Source: CAZVFH01 sp964626415 (GTDB taxonomy: Bacteria; Patescibacteriota; UBA1384; XYA2-FULL-43-10; CAINNR01). Taken from it: 55,252 nt of DNA. The stretch is taken from assembly GCA_964626415.1 (NCBI GenBank), contig CAZVFH010000003.1, forward strand, positions 1-55,252, in the 5' to 3' direction. This document shows, piece by piece, positions 33,001 to 40,004 of the stretch (the first letter of the stretch is position 1; every line of letters begins with the position of its first letter). The notes beneath the pieces were generated by a model, which was not told the origin of the DNA, did no database searches, and saw nothing but the letters and a program-made list of their open reading frames with translations. The position numbers and the translations under genes were made by a program.

Positions 33001-33437
33001 TTGGGAATGTGACAACTTCCGACACTAATTCTTTTACCACCCCAATGGATACTCGCCCCCCGGTAATTTCAGGTATTATTATTGAAACTTCAAATGTCGG
33101 TCTCGACAAACAGGATAAAGCCCAGATCGTTGTAAGTTGGAAAACTGATGAACCGACTTCGAGTCAAATCGAATACGGAGAAGGTCTTTCTGAGGGAAAT
33201 TATACTCAAAAAACAGTTGAAGATAAAACAATGACTAATTCTCATCTAATAATTATCTCCGAATTAATTCCGGGTAAGCCATATCATTTTAGAGTCATTT
33301 CGTCTGATGGGGCCGGCAATGTAACCTTTTCAGAGGATCATGCTGTGATTCCTGGCGAAGTACCAAGCAGTGCTTTGCAGTTGATTTTAAATATCTTTCA
33401 GAAATTATTTGGTTGGATTGGACTAGGGAAAAACTAA
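27075..33437 (+). CDS. 2120-aa secreted protein: LamG domain interrupted by 21 propeller-like blades, then FN3-like domains
   Basis: Two hydrophobic segments (residues 14-28 and 70-88, the latter a likely signal) lead to the exported part. Residues about 130-240 are the first half of a LamG/concanavalin-like domain (AGLWHNDESSGL, KLYFDSTDGKLKFEL). Residues about 241-1305 are 21 tandem units of about 50 residues with consensus LYAGLG, GDAEVWSWNGS, WTKIGGDGLNSSW. Residues about 1306-1398 are the second half of LamG (WYHLAATYDG, VKLYVNGTL, NNFIGLVDEVRVSN). Then come a WNGSSW domain and several FN3 or purple-acid-phosphatase-N-like units with VTWISTKETT patterns. No clear C-terminal anchor. Probably a surface adhesin or carbohydrate-binding protein. 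Confidence 0.88.
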   Translation: MRGIIKFRIKKPKLAVFVVVSTAVVLLWRNIFSFLKRRFRLALLLTENNKQVREIVKRIRHLFRRFALKAAVLSALIGLIFTLTIPHIKAESSAWDFGVSGDYTFDSNLIEVISNSGRLKDQQYVTDANTAGLWHNDESSGLTADDASANANDATLCANGSVFSTGKINNALSLDGNASCAKVNDSASLSMSSALTQEAFVKFNSAFDKTSGNPFTVTDKGNYKLYFDSTDGKLKFELDPSTAKSWTKQGEGVGNSWPIQNPGSVRSLVEYSSALYVGLEGAAGDAEIWRYSGSGTSWTKIGGDGLNSSWGDQMFESVTSLIVRGTNILAGLGSTTNDAEVWSWNGSAWTKIGGDGLNQSWSSNDRVFAFANIGSITYAATGSNGAGGANVYSYDGSIWTWIGGQGINSSWAATTYEQAYSITASATTLYVGLGFNTGEAEVWSWNGSSWTKIADDGLGFSAGYEIVASLVYSGTTLYAGLSNNAGDADVYSWNGTTWTQIGGDALNSSWTGSYESVQGLIMVNSVLYAGLGTNADDAEVWSWNGSAWTKIGGDTLNSSWTYGKESAWLGSLGNDLIVGTGIEYYDSEVWRYSGGAWSWIGGKDYNSWAPSVLSSVYSLAINDGKLYVGFGGTNKQAVVWQYDGANWSHVGGNVNSSWDESIEYVYSLASYNGKVYAGLGNGTGDADLWEFNGTNSWTKVGGDAVNSSWAASTFEDVRTLLIYKGEIYAGLGYSSNDAEVWKYNGSSWTKVGGDGANSSWSNNSVEVNSMTSDGRYIYAGVSGDGTNNASEIWRWDNSTWTQIGGDRINSSWEQGNVALVNSSATYDGNTYVGLGTYAGMAEVWKFNGSAWSIVGGNNINSSWGVNTYEGVYSLAVYGTNLYAGLGSGTDDAEVWSYNGSTWTKVGGDAVNSSWAASTYEYVFSMAVYGANLYAGLGASTSDAEVWSWNGTAWTKVGGDSVNSSWGAGYEMVYSLAVFGANLYAGLGNSTDDAEVWSFNGSAWTKVGGDGVNTSWTTGYEAVYSLAASATNLYAGLSSDAGDAEVWSFNGSAWTKIGGDGLNSSWADATYEEVDSLAVSGSTLYAGIGLTAGDGEVWSFNGSSWTKIGGDSVNSGWTTGYESARTLLVSGSTLFAGLGNTIRDAEVWSWNGSAWTKVGGDNLNSSWGEALEYVFSLAIYLGDLYAGFGNNVGDAEVWKYNGSSWSKIGGDGVNSSWGDLEYEAVYSLVEYNGLLYAGLGDSAGDGELWSFNGTSWTQIGGDGINSSWTGTSYYRAYSMITYNGKLYAGLGSTSAGTAAGELWSYGNNTVLSSTSTSWSTGWYHLAATYDGSTVKLYVNGTLDNSASATLTLSDLSTPLYIGTGLGTNSTYSTTNNFIGLVDEVRVSNSARTTFVTSKYSTSSPTIRPTATLSSTGVTQWSGFASNETLNGGTIKYRLSNDNAASWKYWNGSSWATSSSVSESNLTADINSQITTFSVTSNGLHWQAILISDGDQLVILNSVTISFTIDTSAPDLPSTLTAKNETGGLVDLTTNTWYKYPTPAFSWNVPDDNAGQGELPSGIAGYYVYFGTDDTADPLTAGAYQTGTSYSASNLITGSTYYLLIKVKDNASNTTTNIWSPFIYKYDGTAPTVSEFINVSPVGCSISSTFTFTWLAGADTGGSGLSGYEYKVGSTGTVLAINDLTVTVAPYQEGDNVFYLRAKDVAGNTSGWQTSVFCSTGAAQIIDGPTVSSNPSTIVVTWISTKETTSFVQVYEDNTYISEQGHNEYTLSHSVRVVGLQPERNYRYKLVWIDSTNNMGESNWFETSTTKSPSFSNVTTELLSPQDILVSWATSRSSQSKIFFGENSPTQEIAIDGYSTTFSKKLTNLKGGTTYLIKLKATTEDNFEFQSDNYSFSTPPLPLISSVRFDAISDRAGSAMRITWTTNIETTSSIYFGPKGENKKEISSSELKIEHEMEMVDLADSTIYEVIVKGTDKFGNVTTSDTNSFTTPMDTRPPVISGIIIETSNVGLDKQDKAQIVVSWKTDEPTSSQIEYGEGLSEGNYTQKTVEDKTMTNSHLIIISELIPGKPYHFRVISSDGAGNVTFSEDHAVIPGEVPSSALQLILNIFQKLFGWIGLGKN
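27795..30990 (+). repeat. 21-unit tandem repeat array, about 150 bp per unit
   Basis: Each unit encodes one blade. At the DNA level blocks such as GACGCCGAGGTTTGGAGC and GGCTCGGC(C/T)TGGAC are nearly identical between distant units (for example near 28085 and 28685), while loop segments differ. The array is richer in G and C than its surroundings. Confidence 0.92.
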
Positions 33438-33486
33438 CAACAATAATTTAATCCGTATTATTATATTATTTAGGCAGAATATGTGA

Positions 33487-34230
33487 ATGAAAATGGAACA
33501 AATGAGGGAAAACAAAGATGCTGAATTTGTTAAACCAGCACATGAAAGGATAATTAATGTCTCGGGTTTAAAAAAAGTATTTACAGTCGGAGATAATCTT
33601 GTTCATGGTTTAAGAGGCATTGATCTGGAGATCGACTCCACTGATTTTTTGGTCATTTTCGGTCCTTCCGGTTGCGGAAAATCAACCTTGCTAAACATCA
33701 TCTCCGGTAATGATACTCCGAGCGAAGGCAAGGTTGAAATTAGGGGAATGGATATTTTTAAACTAAATGAGGATGAAAGAGGCGTTTTCCGCTCTAAAAA
33801 GATGGGGTTAATCCATCAGTTGCCATACTGGATTAAGTCGCTATCTGTTTTGGAGAATGTGGCTTTGCCACTGATAATTGAAGGAGAAAAACCAAAATTT
33901 GCAAAGGAAAAAGCAATAAAAGTAATGGCTGAAATTAATATTACCAAGTTAGCAGTACAGCGGCCAACACAACTTTCTGGTGGGCAACAACAGAAAGTTG
34001 GTTTAGCCAGAGCATTGGTCTCTAATCCGTGGATACTGTTAGCCGATGAACCGACAGGAAATCTTGACAGCACATCCTCGGATGAAATGATGTCTTTGTT
34101 CGATATGCTAAACCGTAAGTATAAACGAACAATAATTATGGTCACTCACAACCAGGCATATTGGGAACTTGGTACCCGCTGTATTGAGATGTCTGACGGT
34201 TTAATCACAAAAGAAAATAAACATGGATAA
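33487..34230 (+). CDS. ABC transporter ATP-binding protein, MacB/LolD type
   Basis: The 247-aa ATPase carries Walker A FGPSGCGKSTLLN near residue 58, the signature QLSGGQQQKVGLARAL near residue 162, Walker B WILLADEPTGNLDS and the switch His in MVTHNQAYW. The best relatives by pattern are the MacB/LolD/FtsE class, which drive extracytoplasmic mechanotransmission instead of true transport. It overlaps the permease gene by eight bases, so the pair is one operon. ATG 33502 is an alternative start. It follows the giant secreted protein and may act on envelope proteins, which is inference. Confidence 0.9.
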   Translation: MKMEQMRENKDAEFVKPAHERIINVSGLKKVFTVGDNLVHGLRGIDLEIDSTDFLVIFGPSGCGKSTLLNIISGNDTPSEGKVEIRGMDIFKLNEDERGVFRSKKMGLIHQLPYWIKSLSVLENVALPLIIEGEKPKFAKEKAIKVMAEINITKLAVQRPTQLSGGQQQKVGLARALVSNPWILLADEPTGNLDSTSSDEMMSLFDMLNRKYKRTIIMVTHNQAYWELGTRCIEMSDGLITKENKHG

Positions 34231-35419
34231 AGGTTTTATTGTAGAATTTGCCTTTAAGAATTTAATTAATCACCGTTTGCGAACTATCTTAACGTTGGTT
34301 GGTGTTATAATTGGAATCTCTGCTGTTGTTTTTCTCTTGGCTTTTGCTTTTGGAGTTGAGAGATTAGTAACGCTAGAAGTAACTGGTGGCGACGCTTTTA
34401 AGTTAATTGATATCGGGACTGGAAATTCGCAAATAGTCAAGTTAAACAACACAGCAGTAAATGAAATAGGAGCTCTTAATAATGTGCGGTTGATAAAAAC
34501 CACCACCAATGTGGCAGCCAAGGTAAAAGAAGGCAACAATACAATGGATGTGGCTTTTTTTGCTTCTTCTCCGGAATATTTTGAATGGTCGGGCATCCGT
34601 CCAAAGTGGGGCAAAAACATTTCGGAGGGCAAAAACAATGAGATTATGATAAACAGTAATTGTATTTCTTTCTTAAAGACAACACATCCGGAAGATGTGA
34701 TTGGTAAAACTTTGACTCTTGATTTAATTTTACCTAAGGAGTTGTTGGAAAATGGGAACAATAAGGTAGTGGCGAATCAAAAATTTTCTATTGTTGGAGT
34801 AATTCAAAACAATGCCACTCCAAGCATCTACGGCTTAAATCAAGTGCTTGCCGATAATAATGTAGTAAATTATTCACAAGCAAAGGTTGAAATTAACAAT
34901 AATAATAAGGTTCTTGAGCTGCGCAAACAGATTGAAAGTATGGGATTTAAAACCCAATATGTTGGCGATACTATTTCTCAGATTCAGCAGATATTCAATA
35001 TCTTTAAGTTAATTTTAGGCAGTTTTGGCTTGATTGCCTTGATCGTTGCCTCAATTGGCATGTTTAATACTTTAACCATTTCCCTTCTGGAACGTATGAG
35101 AGAAGTGGCACTGCTTAAAATTCTCGGTGCTCGCCGACGTGATATCAGTCGACTTTTTCTAACTGAAGCGCTAATATTTGGAGCAATTGGCGGGGTTTTA
35201 GGGACAGGTATGGGGATTTTGATAGGAAAAATTACTAACTTCGTTCTTAATATTTACGCCACACGCGGGGGCGGTGATGCAGTTAGTGTTTTTTACTTTC
35301 CTATTTGGTTAATTGTAACCAGCGTCATTTTTTCTATTCTAATTGGTTTATTAACTGGAATTTATCCTTCTCGTAGGGCAGCCAGAATCGCCCCGCTAGA
35401 TATTATTAGATATGAGTAG
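34223..35419 (+). CDS. MacB-like ABC transporter permease
   Basis: The 398-aa protein has the four-membrane-segment MacB/FtsX topology: one segment near residues 20-42 (LRTILTLVGVIIGISAVVF), a large periplasmic-type domain (about 45-265), then three segments after LERMREVALLKILGARRRDI, ending with GIYPSRRAARIAPLDIIRYE, which is the family's classic C-terminus. It pairs with the upstream ATPase. In a single-membrane cell it would act on exported substrates or lipoproteins; the substrate is unknown. Confidence 0.9.
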   Translation: MDKGFIVEFAFKNLINHRLRTILTLVGVIIGISAVVFLLAFAFGVERLVTLEVTGGDAFKLIDIGTGNSQIVKLNNTAVNEIGALNNVRLIKTTTNVAAKVKEGNNTMDVAFFASSPEYFEWSGIRPKWGKNISEGKNNEIMINSNCISFLKTTHPEDVIGKTLTLDLILPKELLENGNNKVVANQKFSIVGVIQNNATPSIYGLNQVLADNNVVNYSQAKVEINNNNKVLELRKQIESMGFKTQYVGDTISQIQQIFNIFKLILGSFGLIALIVASIGMFNTLTISLLERMREVALLKILGARRRDISRLFLTEALIFGAIGGVLGTGMGILIGKITNFVLNIYATRGGGDAVSVFYFPIWLIVTSVIFSILIGLLTGIYPSRRAARIAPLDIIRYE

Positions 35420-35422
35420 ACA

Positions 35423-35452
35423 TACAAATTCTTAATTTGTAAATAATTTTTC
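35423..35452 (+). terminator. possible terminator after the ABC operon
   Basis: ACAAAT and ATTTGT can pair around TCTTA, followed by AAATAATTTTT. The stem is AT-only and weak. Confidence 0.35.
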
Positions 35453-35520
35453 CAGCGACACGACCCTCCAATGAAAATAAAAATTTGTGGTATAGTGTAA
35501 ATATATCAAGAAAGGGCATA

Positions 35521-36312
35521 ATGTCTTACTGGGTTGTCGCTTTGGCGGCAGTTGGAATCGGATATATAGCTTTTGGATTCTATGTACTTGTAAAAAAGAA
35601 AGCTGATGCTATCAGTCGTGTTTTTATGTTTTTCGCCTTGAGCGTGGCCGCCTGGAATTTGTCTTTGATGGCGCTCGTTGGACGATTGGTCCAGTCAAAA
35701 ACCGCGATTATAGTGTTTGATCGGATCGCTTACGCCGCAGCTCCCTTTATTATTATGAGTATTGTTTTCTATTTAGTGAAACTTCGTGGCTTAAGCATTT
35801 GGCAAGAGATTAAAAAGAATAAGTTTTTACTATTCTTAATAGTTCTGGCAATGGTAAACCTGATTTTAGTTCCGACAAATTTAATAAGCAACAATCAAGG
35901 CGACAGCCATATGGTTGTCGGCTCATTGATGCCTTTGTTCGGATTTTTTGTTTTGGTTGCGTTAATTTACGCCGTTTACTTGTGCTACGACGGCTGGAAA
36001 ACAGGGCACGAGGATTCAAGAAGAAAATTTTGGTTTGTTCTTCTTGGCTTGATTTTGACCTCGGTTTGCAGTTTGATATTCGATGTGGTGCTTCCGATTC
36101 TCGGATATCAGTCCCTGCCAATGGTCGGAGCGCTCTCGACAATCTTTGTGGTTTGGTTTTTAGGACTTGGGGCGGTTGGCGTATATATCGCCGGCGGAGC
36201 CCTAGGGATAATCAGCAGTATCTTGATAGCAATCATTCTGTCCTCGATTCTTATCGGCATAGCGGTATTTATAATGTTTATTTTACTGGCGGGAATACTT
36301 GGCTCTGTGTAG
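35521..36312 (+). CDS. polytopic (7TM) membrane protein, sensor-domain-like
   Basis: The 263-aa product has about seven membrane segments spread along its length and no soluble domain of note. The arrangement (VFMFFALSVAAWNLSLMAL, FDRIAYAAAPFIIMS, then SLMPLFGFFVLVALIYAVYLCY) resembles the N-terminal 7TM module found on some histidine kinases, but no kinase domain follows. ATG 35521 is chosen because AAGAAAGGG lies just upstream and the longer frame from 35485 runs through the TATAGT promoter region. Function unknown. Confidence 0.7.
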   Translation: MSYWVVALAAVGIGYIAFGFYVLVKKKADAISRVFMFFALSVAAWNLSLMALVGRLVQSKTAIIVFDRIAYAAAPFIIMSIVFYLVKLRGLSIWQEIKKNKFLLFLIVLAMVNLILVPTNLISNNQGDSHMVVGSLMPLFGFFVLVALIYAVYLCYDGWKTGHEDSRRKFWFVLLGLILTSVCSLIFDVVLPILGYQSLPMVGALSTIFVVWFLGLGAVGVYIAGGALGIISSILIAIILSSILIGIAVFIMFILLAGILGSV

Positions 36313-36409
36313 TCATATCCATTCTATCCCTTGCAAAATCTAGAAATATTTGGAATAAATAAAATTTTTCTTCAATCCAACTAGCTCTGCTATTTTTTTA
36401 ATAAAATCG

Positions 36410-37083
36410 ATGGAAACAATTGATAGAAATAAGAAACAATTCAAAGTAAAACTAATCACTATATTTATTGTTGCGAGTTTTTTGCTGTCGTTGGCTTTGC
36501 CGTTTATTTTAGGGCACAAGGAAACAGAGGCAACTGATGGCTGGTGGGACGCGAACTATTTAAAAAGAGCAAGAATTGCGGTTACAGCCAACTATAACGC
36601 CCTGCTTCAAGGCGCGCCGGTTTTCAAATTTCAAATAACGGAACCGATTGGTATTGGTGGAACGGTTTGTCTTGGACTTCAACCACAGGCAATGACTACA
36701 ACGATGCTTCAACAATTAACTCAAACATCTCCTCATTTGCAACTCAAGTCGGAAGCGGCACTTTTTACTTTAAAACATTTATGCTAACCGACGGCACAGA
36801 GCAGGTCGATTTGGCCTCGGTTACCCTTGTTCATGATTTGCAGCTGACTGGCCTACCGAAGACCGGAAGTGACCATTTGGGTTTATTCGACCAAGAGTTT
36901 TCTCCGATTGCTACTGGCACATTGCTTGGTCTCGGAACTCTTTTTTGGGGGGGGGAAGATGGTTGTTTCTATTTGCCAAAAAGCGAAAAGGGATTAGCTA
37001 GAACTAATAGTCGAATTATCAGGAACTCAAAAGTTCTAAACCAAAAAGTAGAGGATCAATCAAGTCTCACATTTTTATACTGA
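36410..37083 (+). pseudogene. frameshifted surface-protein gene, DUF2341-like start, LPKTG tail
   Basis: The first frame (36410 on) gives a signal peptide (residues 14-33) and WWDANYLKRARIAV, which resembles a DUF2341 start, then goes out of frame. From about 36615 the frame offset by +2 reads GFQISNNGTDWYWWNG and the INSNISSFATQVGSGTFYFK domain that is intact in the protein at 40005. It then has LTGLPKTGSD, an LPxTG-like motif, and a hydrophobic stretch. At a run of nine G (36947-36955) the frame is lost again: a tenth G would restore GGRWLFLFAKKRK and a stop at 36999. Two shifts plus missing middle sequence indicate a decayed or variable gene. Confidence 0.72.
36947..36955. repeat. nine-G homopolymer tract
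   Basis: It lies inside the membrane anchor codons of the broken surface-protein gene. One extra G would put the tail in the same frame as its two downstream relatives. Confidence 0.85.
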
Positions 37084-37115
37084 TCAACACAATTCAATTT
37101 TCTAGTTCCGTTTGA

Positions 37116-37121
37116 TATAAT
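37116..37121 (+). promoter_or_regulatory. -10 box of the beta-helix gene, likely leaderless
   Basis: TATAAT ends seven bases before ATG 37129 and no Shine-Dalgarno is present. Confidence 0.6.
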
Positions 37122-37128
37122 AAAAACA

Positions 37129-39966
37129 ATGAAAGCAAAAAGCTGTTTTGGGGCGTCTTTGTTAACACTGTTTTTTCGGTGCTTATTTTTGGGTGTAATT
37201 ATCACACTTGTTGTTTTATTCGTACTAAAAGCTCAAAAAACTAAAGCCGCTAACTGCGGTGGAGCGGTTGTCTGTGCATGTGGGGATACAGTTACCTCAA
37301 GCTATACTTTAACCGGCAACCTGACTTGCACTGGCAATGGGCTGAGAGTCGGCGCCGCCGGTATTACTATTGATGGCGGGGGATTTACGATAACAGGAGA
37401 CGGGGGTGCTGATGACTATGGCATTTACAACCTCAGCGGCTACAGCGGAGTGACTATTCGCGATTTTGATAATATTACAAACTTCAACTATGGAATATAT
37501 ATAACTGGGGGAATAAATAATAATATACAAAATGTTACGGCCAATGCCAATAATTTCGTGGGAATTATTCTTAATTCGGGTTCAGGGCATACGGTAAATC
37601 AGAGCACAGCAAACAATAATAACTCGTATGGAATCCTTGTGAATTGCAATTCCAATTTTATTACAAATAATACCGCAAATTCGAATCTAGGAGATTTGGT
37701 AAATGGTAATCCAAATGCTGGAATATATTTAAATATAAATACTAATTCAAACACTTTAACTGGCAATACAACAGACAATAATTCGCAACATGGCATAGGG
37801 TTATTTCTTTCAAACAACAATACCTTAACGTCCAATTCCGCTTCAGGAAATCGCGTCGGCAATATTTCCAATATATCGCTATTGAGCACGGGTAATGCTA
37901 TCGATACCACCAATCTCGTTGAAGGAAAACCGGTATATTATCTGTCGAATATTTCAGACGTAATTTATGACGGCGTAAATGCTGGGATGTTCAACTGTTT
38001 TAGCTGCACCAATGTAACAATAAAAAACACAACGCTTGCAACGAATAATAATTATGCAATTGCCTTTAAAAACTCAACGGGTTCCGTCGTTCAAAATAAT
38101 ATAATCGCCAACAGTTATTGTGGCATATTTATGAGCGGCTCCGTAGCAACAATTTCAGGAAATTCCGTTAGCGGTTCGGACGTCGGACTGACTGTCTCAA
38201 ACGGAAGCGTGGTTTCTGGCAATACGATATTTTCAAATAAACTTGGACTCTCCGGTTCGGGATTAAGTGGCACAACCACTATAAGCAATAACCAGTTTTT
38301 AAAGAATGGAGTCGGCTATACCAACAGCGCCACGGCAGTTTTTCAAAATAATCATTTTTTTCACGACCTAAACATGGACAACTCATCATCTTCGAACAGG
38401 ATTAATATGTTGAGATACAGCGATACTGAAAGAACTTATAATCCAGGTGAAACAATTAATTTTTCGTTCTCGACACTTACCGCCAATGGCGTAGCCTGTG
38501 ACGCTGGAACTTGCAGTTATTCCGTTGCGATTAGCCCAACAAATAATTCTCTCTCAAGCAGTTTGGCTGGCGATACTGTCAGTGGCAGTTTTGTGCCTAA
38601 TAGGAGCGGTATTTTCTCTTTGTTGATTACTGTAACGGACGGAAACGGTAATGAAACAAAGAGAAATGTTGTATTTCTGATTGGTTCCACTTTCTCCTCA
38701 ACCACAAGATATTATTTCCGTTCTCAAAAGCCAACGCATAGCCAACCGAGGGGAAATGGGCTTGATACCAGCGTATTGAAACTTACCGCTCCCAGTTCGG
38801 ATGAGTTCAACTGGTGTTCTGGCTGGGTTCAATACTCCCCTGACGATATTCCCGAGTATCCGTTTTCAAGCATCTATAGCGTCGAATCACCGTTTTATTA
38901 TAAGCTCGCGCTTGATTCCTTTTTTGGAGTTCAAAGATATGTCGCCTATAATTCGACCTCTGATTCGTCCGTTTCGGTTTCATCCTCCCCAAACTACTTA
39001 TTAACAACAAAAACAATCAGCAATTTAAACTTTATGATGGATTATTTACAAAGCTGGTACAGCCTAAAATTATCACTGGGAGGTAACACCAGTTCTTTAC
39101 ATCCCCAGTTAAGATCAACCGCCTTGCTTCCGTCTTACACTGATATCACTTACTCCTACACCACTGCACCTACCATAAAAACATCCTCAAATAACGATAT
39201 TTTGATACTATCCGCTACAGCAACAGACGCAGGCAATACTGATCCAAACATTGTTTTGAATAATCCAACTTTATCTTCGGCCTCGACAACATTAACCTTA
39301 GATAGTATTACTCGGCCGTTCATTAATGGTACGACAGCAATAAATTCTAGCGGCAGCGCTACGGTAAGCGCTACTTTGGCAGCCGGGGCTACGACTACTT
39401 TGAATACGGCCAATATGGTTCTTGCTCCTTCTTCCGGCAGTGTTACGGTTGATATTGCAACATGGAACACTTCGGGAACTTACAGCAAGGAATGGACCGA
39501 AAATGGTTCGGCCGCTGGTATTACAACGGGGCATACAGTTGGAAATATGAATCCGAATACCAGTTACACTTTGTCTATTGATGGCATACTTGGCAACTAC
39601 TATGTTTCAAATGGATCGGGGGAGATCGCTTTCAACTACACTGGCGGGTACTCTGCCCATACTTTTGCCTTGGCGGAGGAAGTATTGCCGACATCAGATA
39701 TTGTGTCATCGTTAATCGGATCAACAAATGGCTCTGCATCGACTCCTTTAACTGCCAGCAATAATGACACACAAATTCCTGAGAAAACTGAAGAAAACGA
39801 TTCAGGAACGATTGCAACTACTCCAGCCGAAAATAAAACCATTGCCAAAAACATCGGTAAAAACTTAATGATCTATTCCAGAATAATTATCGGTCTCGGA
39901 GCTCTTTTTGTTGGGGGGAGATGGCTAGTTTTGTTTGCAAAAAGACGAAGAAGCAGAATGGCTTGA
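37129..39966 (+). CDS. 945-aa surface protein with parallel beta-helix (NosD/PbH1-like)
   Basis: An N-terminal hydrophobic segment (residues 8-33) serves as signal or anchor. Residues about 60-420 are Asn/Thr/Gly-rich parallel beta-helix turns (GIYNLSGYSGVTIRDF, GIILNSGSGHTVNQS, ANSNLGD, YAIAFKNSTGSVVQNN) of the NosD/pectate-lyase-like type. Then follows an Ig-like region, an aromatic middle domain (WVQYSPDDIPEYPF) and Ser/Thr-rich strands. The C-terminus GKNLMIYSRIIIGLGALFVG with GRWLVLFAKRRRS is a membrane anchor shared with the next gene. Probably a cell-surface polysaccharide-binding or modifying protein; no catalytic motif was recognised. Confidence 0.85.
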   Translation: MKAKSCFGASLLTLFFRCLFLGVIITLVVLFVLKAQKTKAANCGGAVVCACGDTVTSSYTLTGNLTCTGNGLRVGAAGITIDGGGFTITGDGGADDYGIYNLSGYSGVTIRDFDNITNFNYGIYITGGINNNIQNVTANANNFVGIILNSGSGHTVNQSTANNNNSYGILVNCNSNFITNNTANSNLGDLVNGNPNAGIYLNINTNSNTLTGNTTDNNSQHGIGLFLSNNNTLTSNSASGNRVGNISNISLLSTGNAIDTTNLVEGKPVYYLSNISDVIYDGVNAGMFNCFSCTNVTIKNTTLATNNNYAIAFKNSTGSVVQNNIIANSYCGIFMSGSVATISGNSVSGSDVGLTVSNGSVVSGNTIFSNKLGLSGSGLSGTTTISNNQFLKNGVGYTNSATAVFQNNHFFHDLNMDNSSSSNRINMLRYSDTERTYNPGETINFSFSTLTANGVACDAGTCSYSVAISPTNNSLSSSLAGDTVSGSFVPNRSGIFSLLITVTDGNGNETKRNVVFLIGSTFSSTTRYYFRSQKPTHSQPRGNGLDTSVLKLTAPSSDEFNWCSGWVQYSPDDIPEYPFSSIYSVESPFYYKLALDSFFGVQRYVAYNSTSDSSVSVSSSPNYLLTTKTISNLNFMMDYLQSWYSLKLSLGGNTSSLHPQLRSTALLPSYTDITYSYTTAPTIKTSSNNDILILSATATDAGNTDPNIVLNNPTLSSASTTLTLDSITRPFINGTTAINSSGSATVSATLAAGATTTLNTANMVLAPSSGSVTVDIATWNTSGTYSKEWTENGSAAGITTGHTVGNMNPNTSYTLSIDGILGNYYVSNGSGEIAFNYTGGYSAHTFALAEEVLPTSDIVSSLIGSTNGSASTPLTASNNDTQIPEKTEENDSGTIATTPAENKTIAKNIGKNLMIYSRIIIGLGALFVGGRWLVLFAKRRRSRMA

Positions 39967-40004
39967 TAATCTTTATTTTTCGATTTTACCAGTTTTTTAG
40001 TACA

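Noticed and set aside
36667..37083. Treating this frame as a separate 138-aa gene.
   Set aside because: It starts at a TTG in the middle of a domain that is intact in the 40005 protein, so it is the 3' part of a frameshifted gene.
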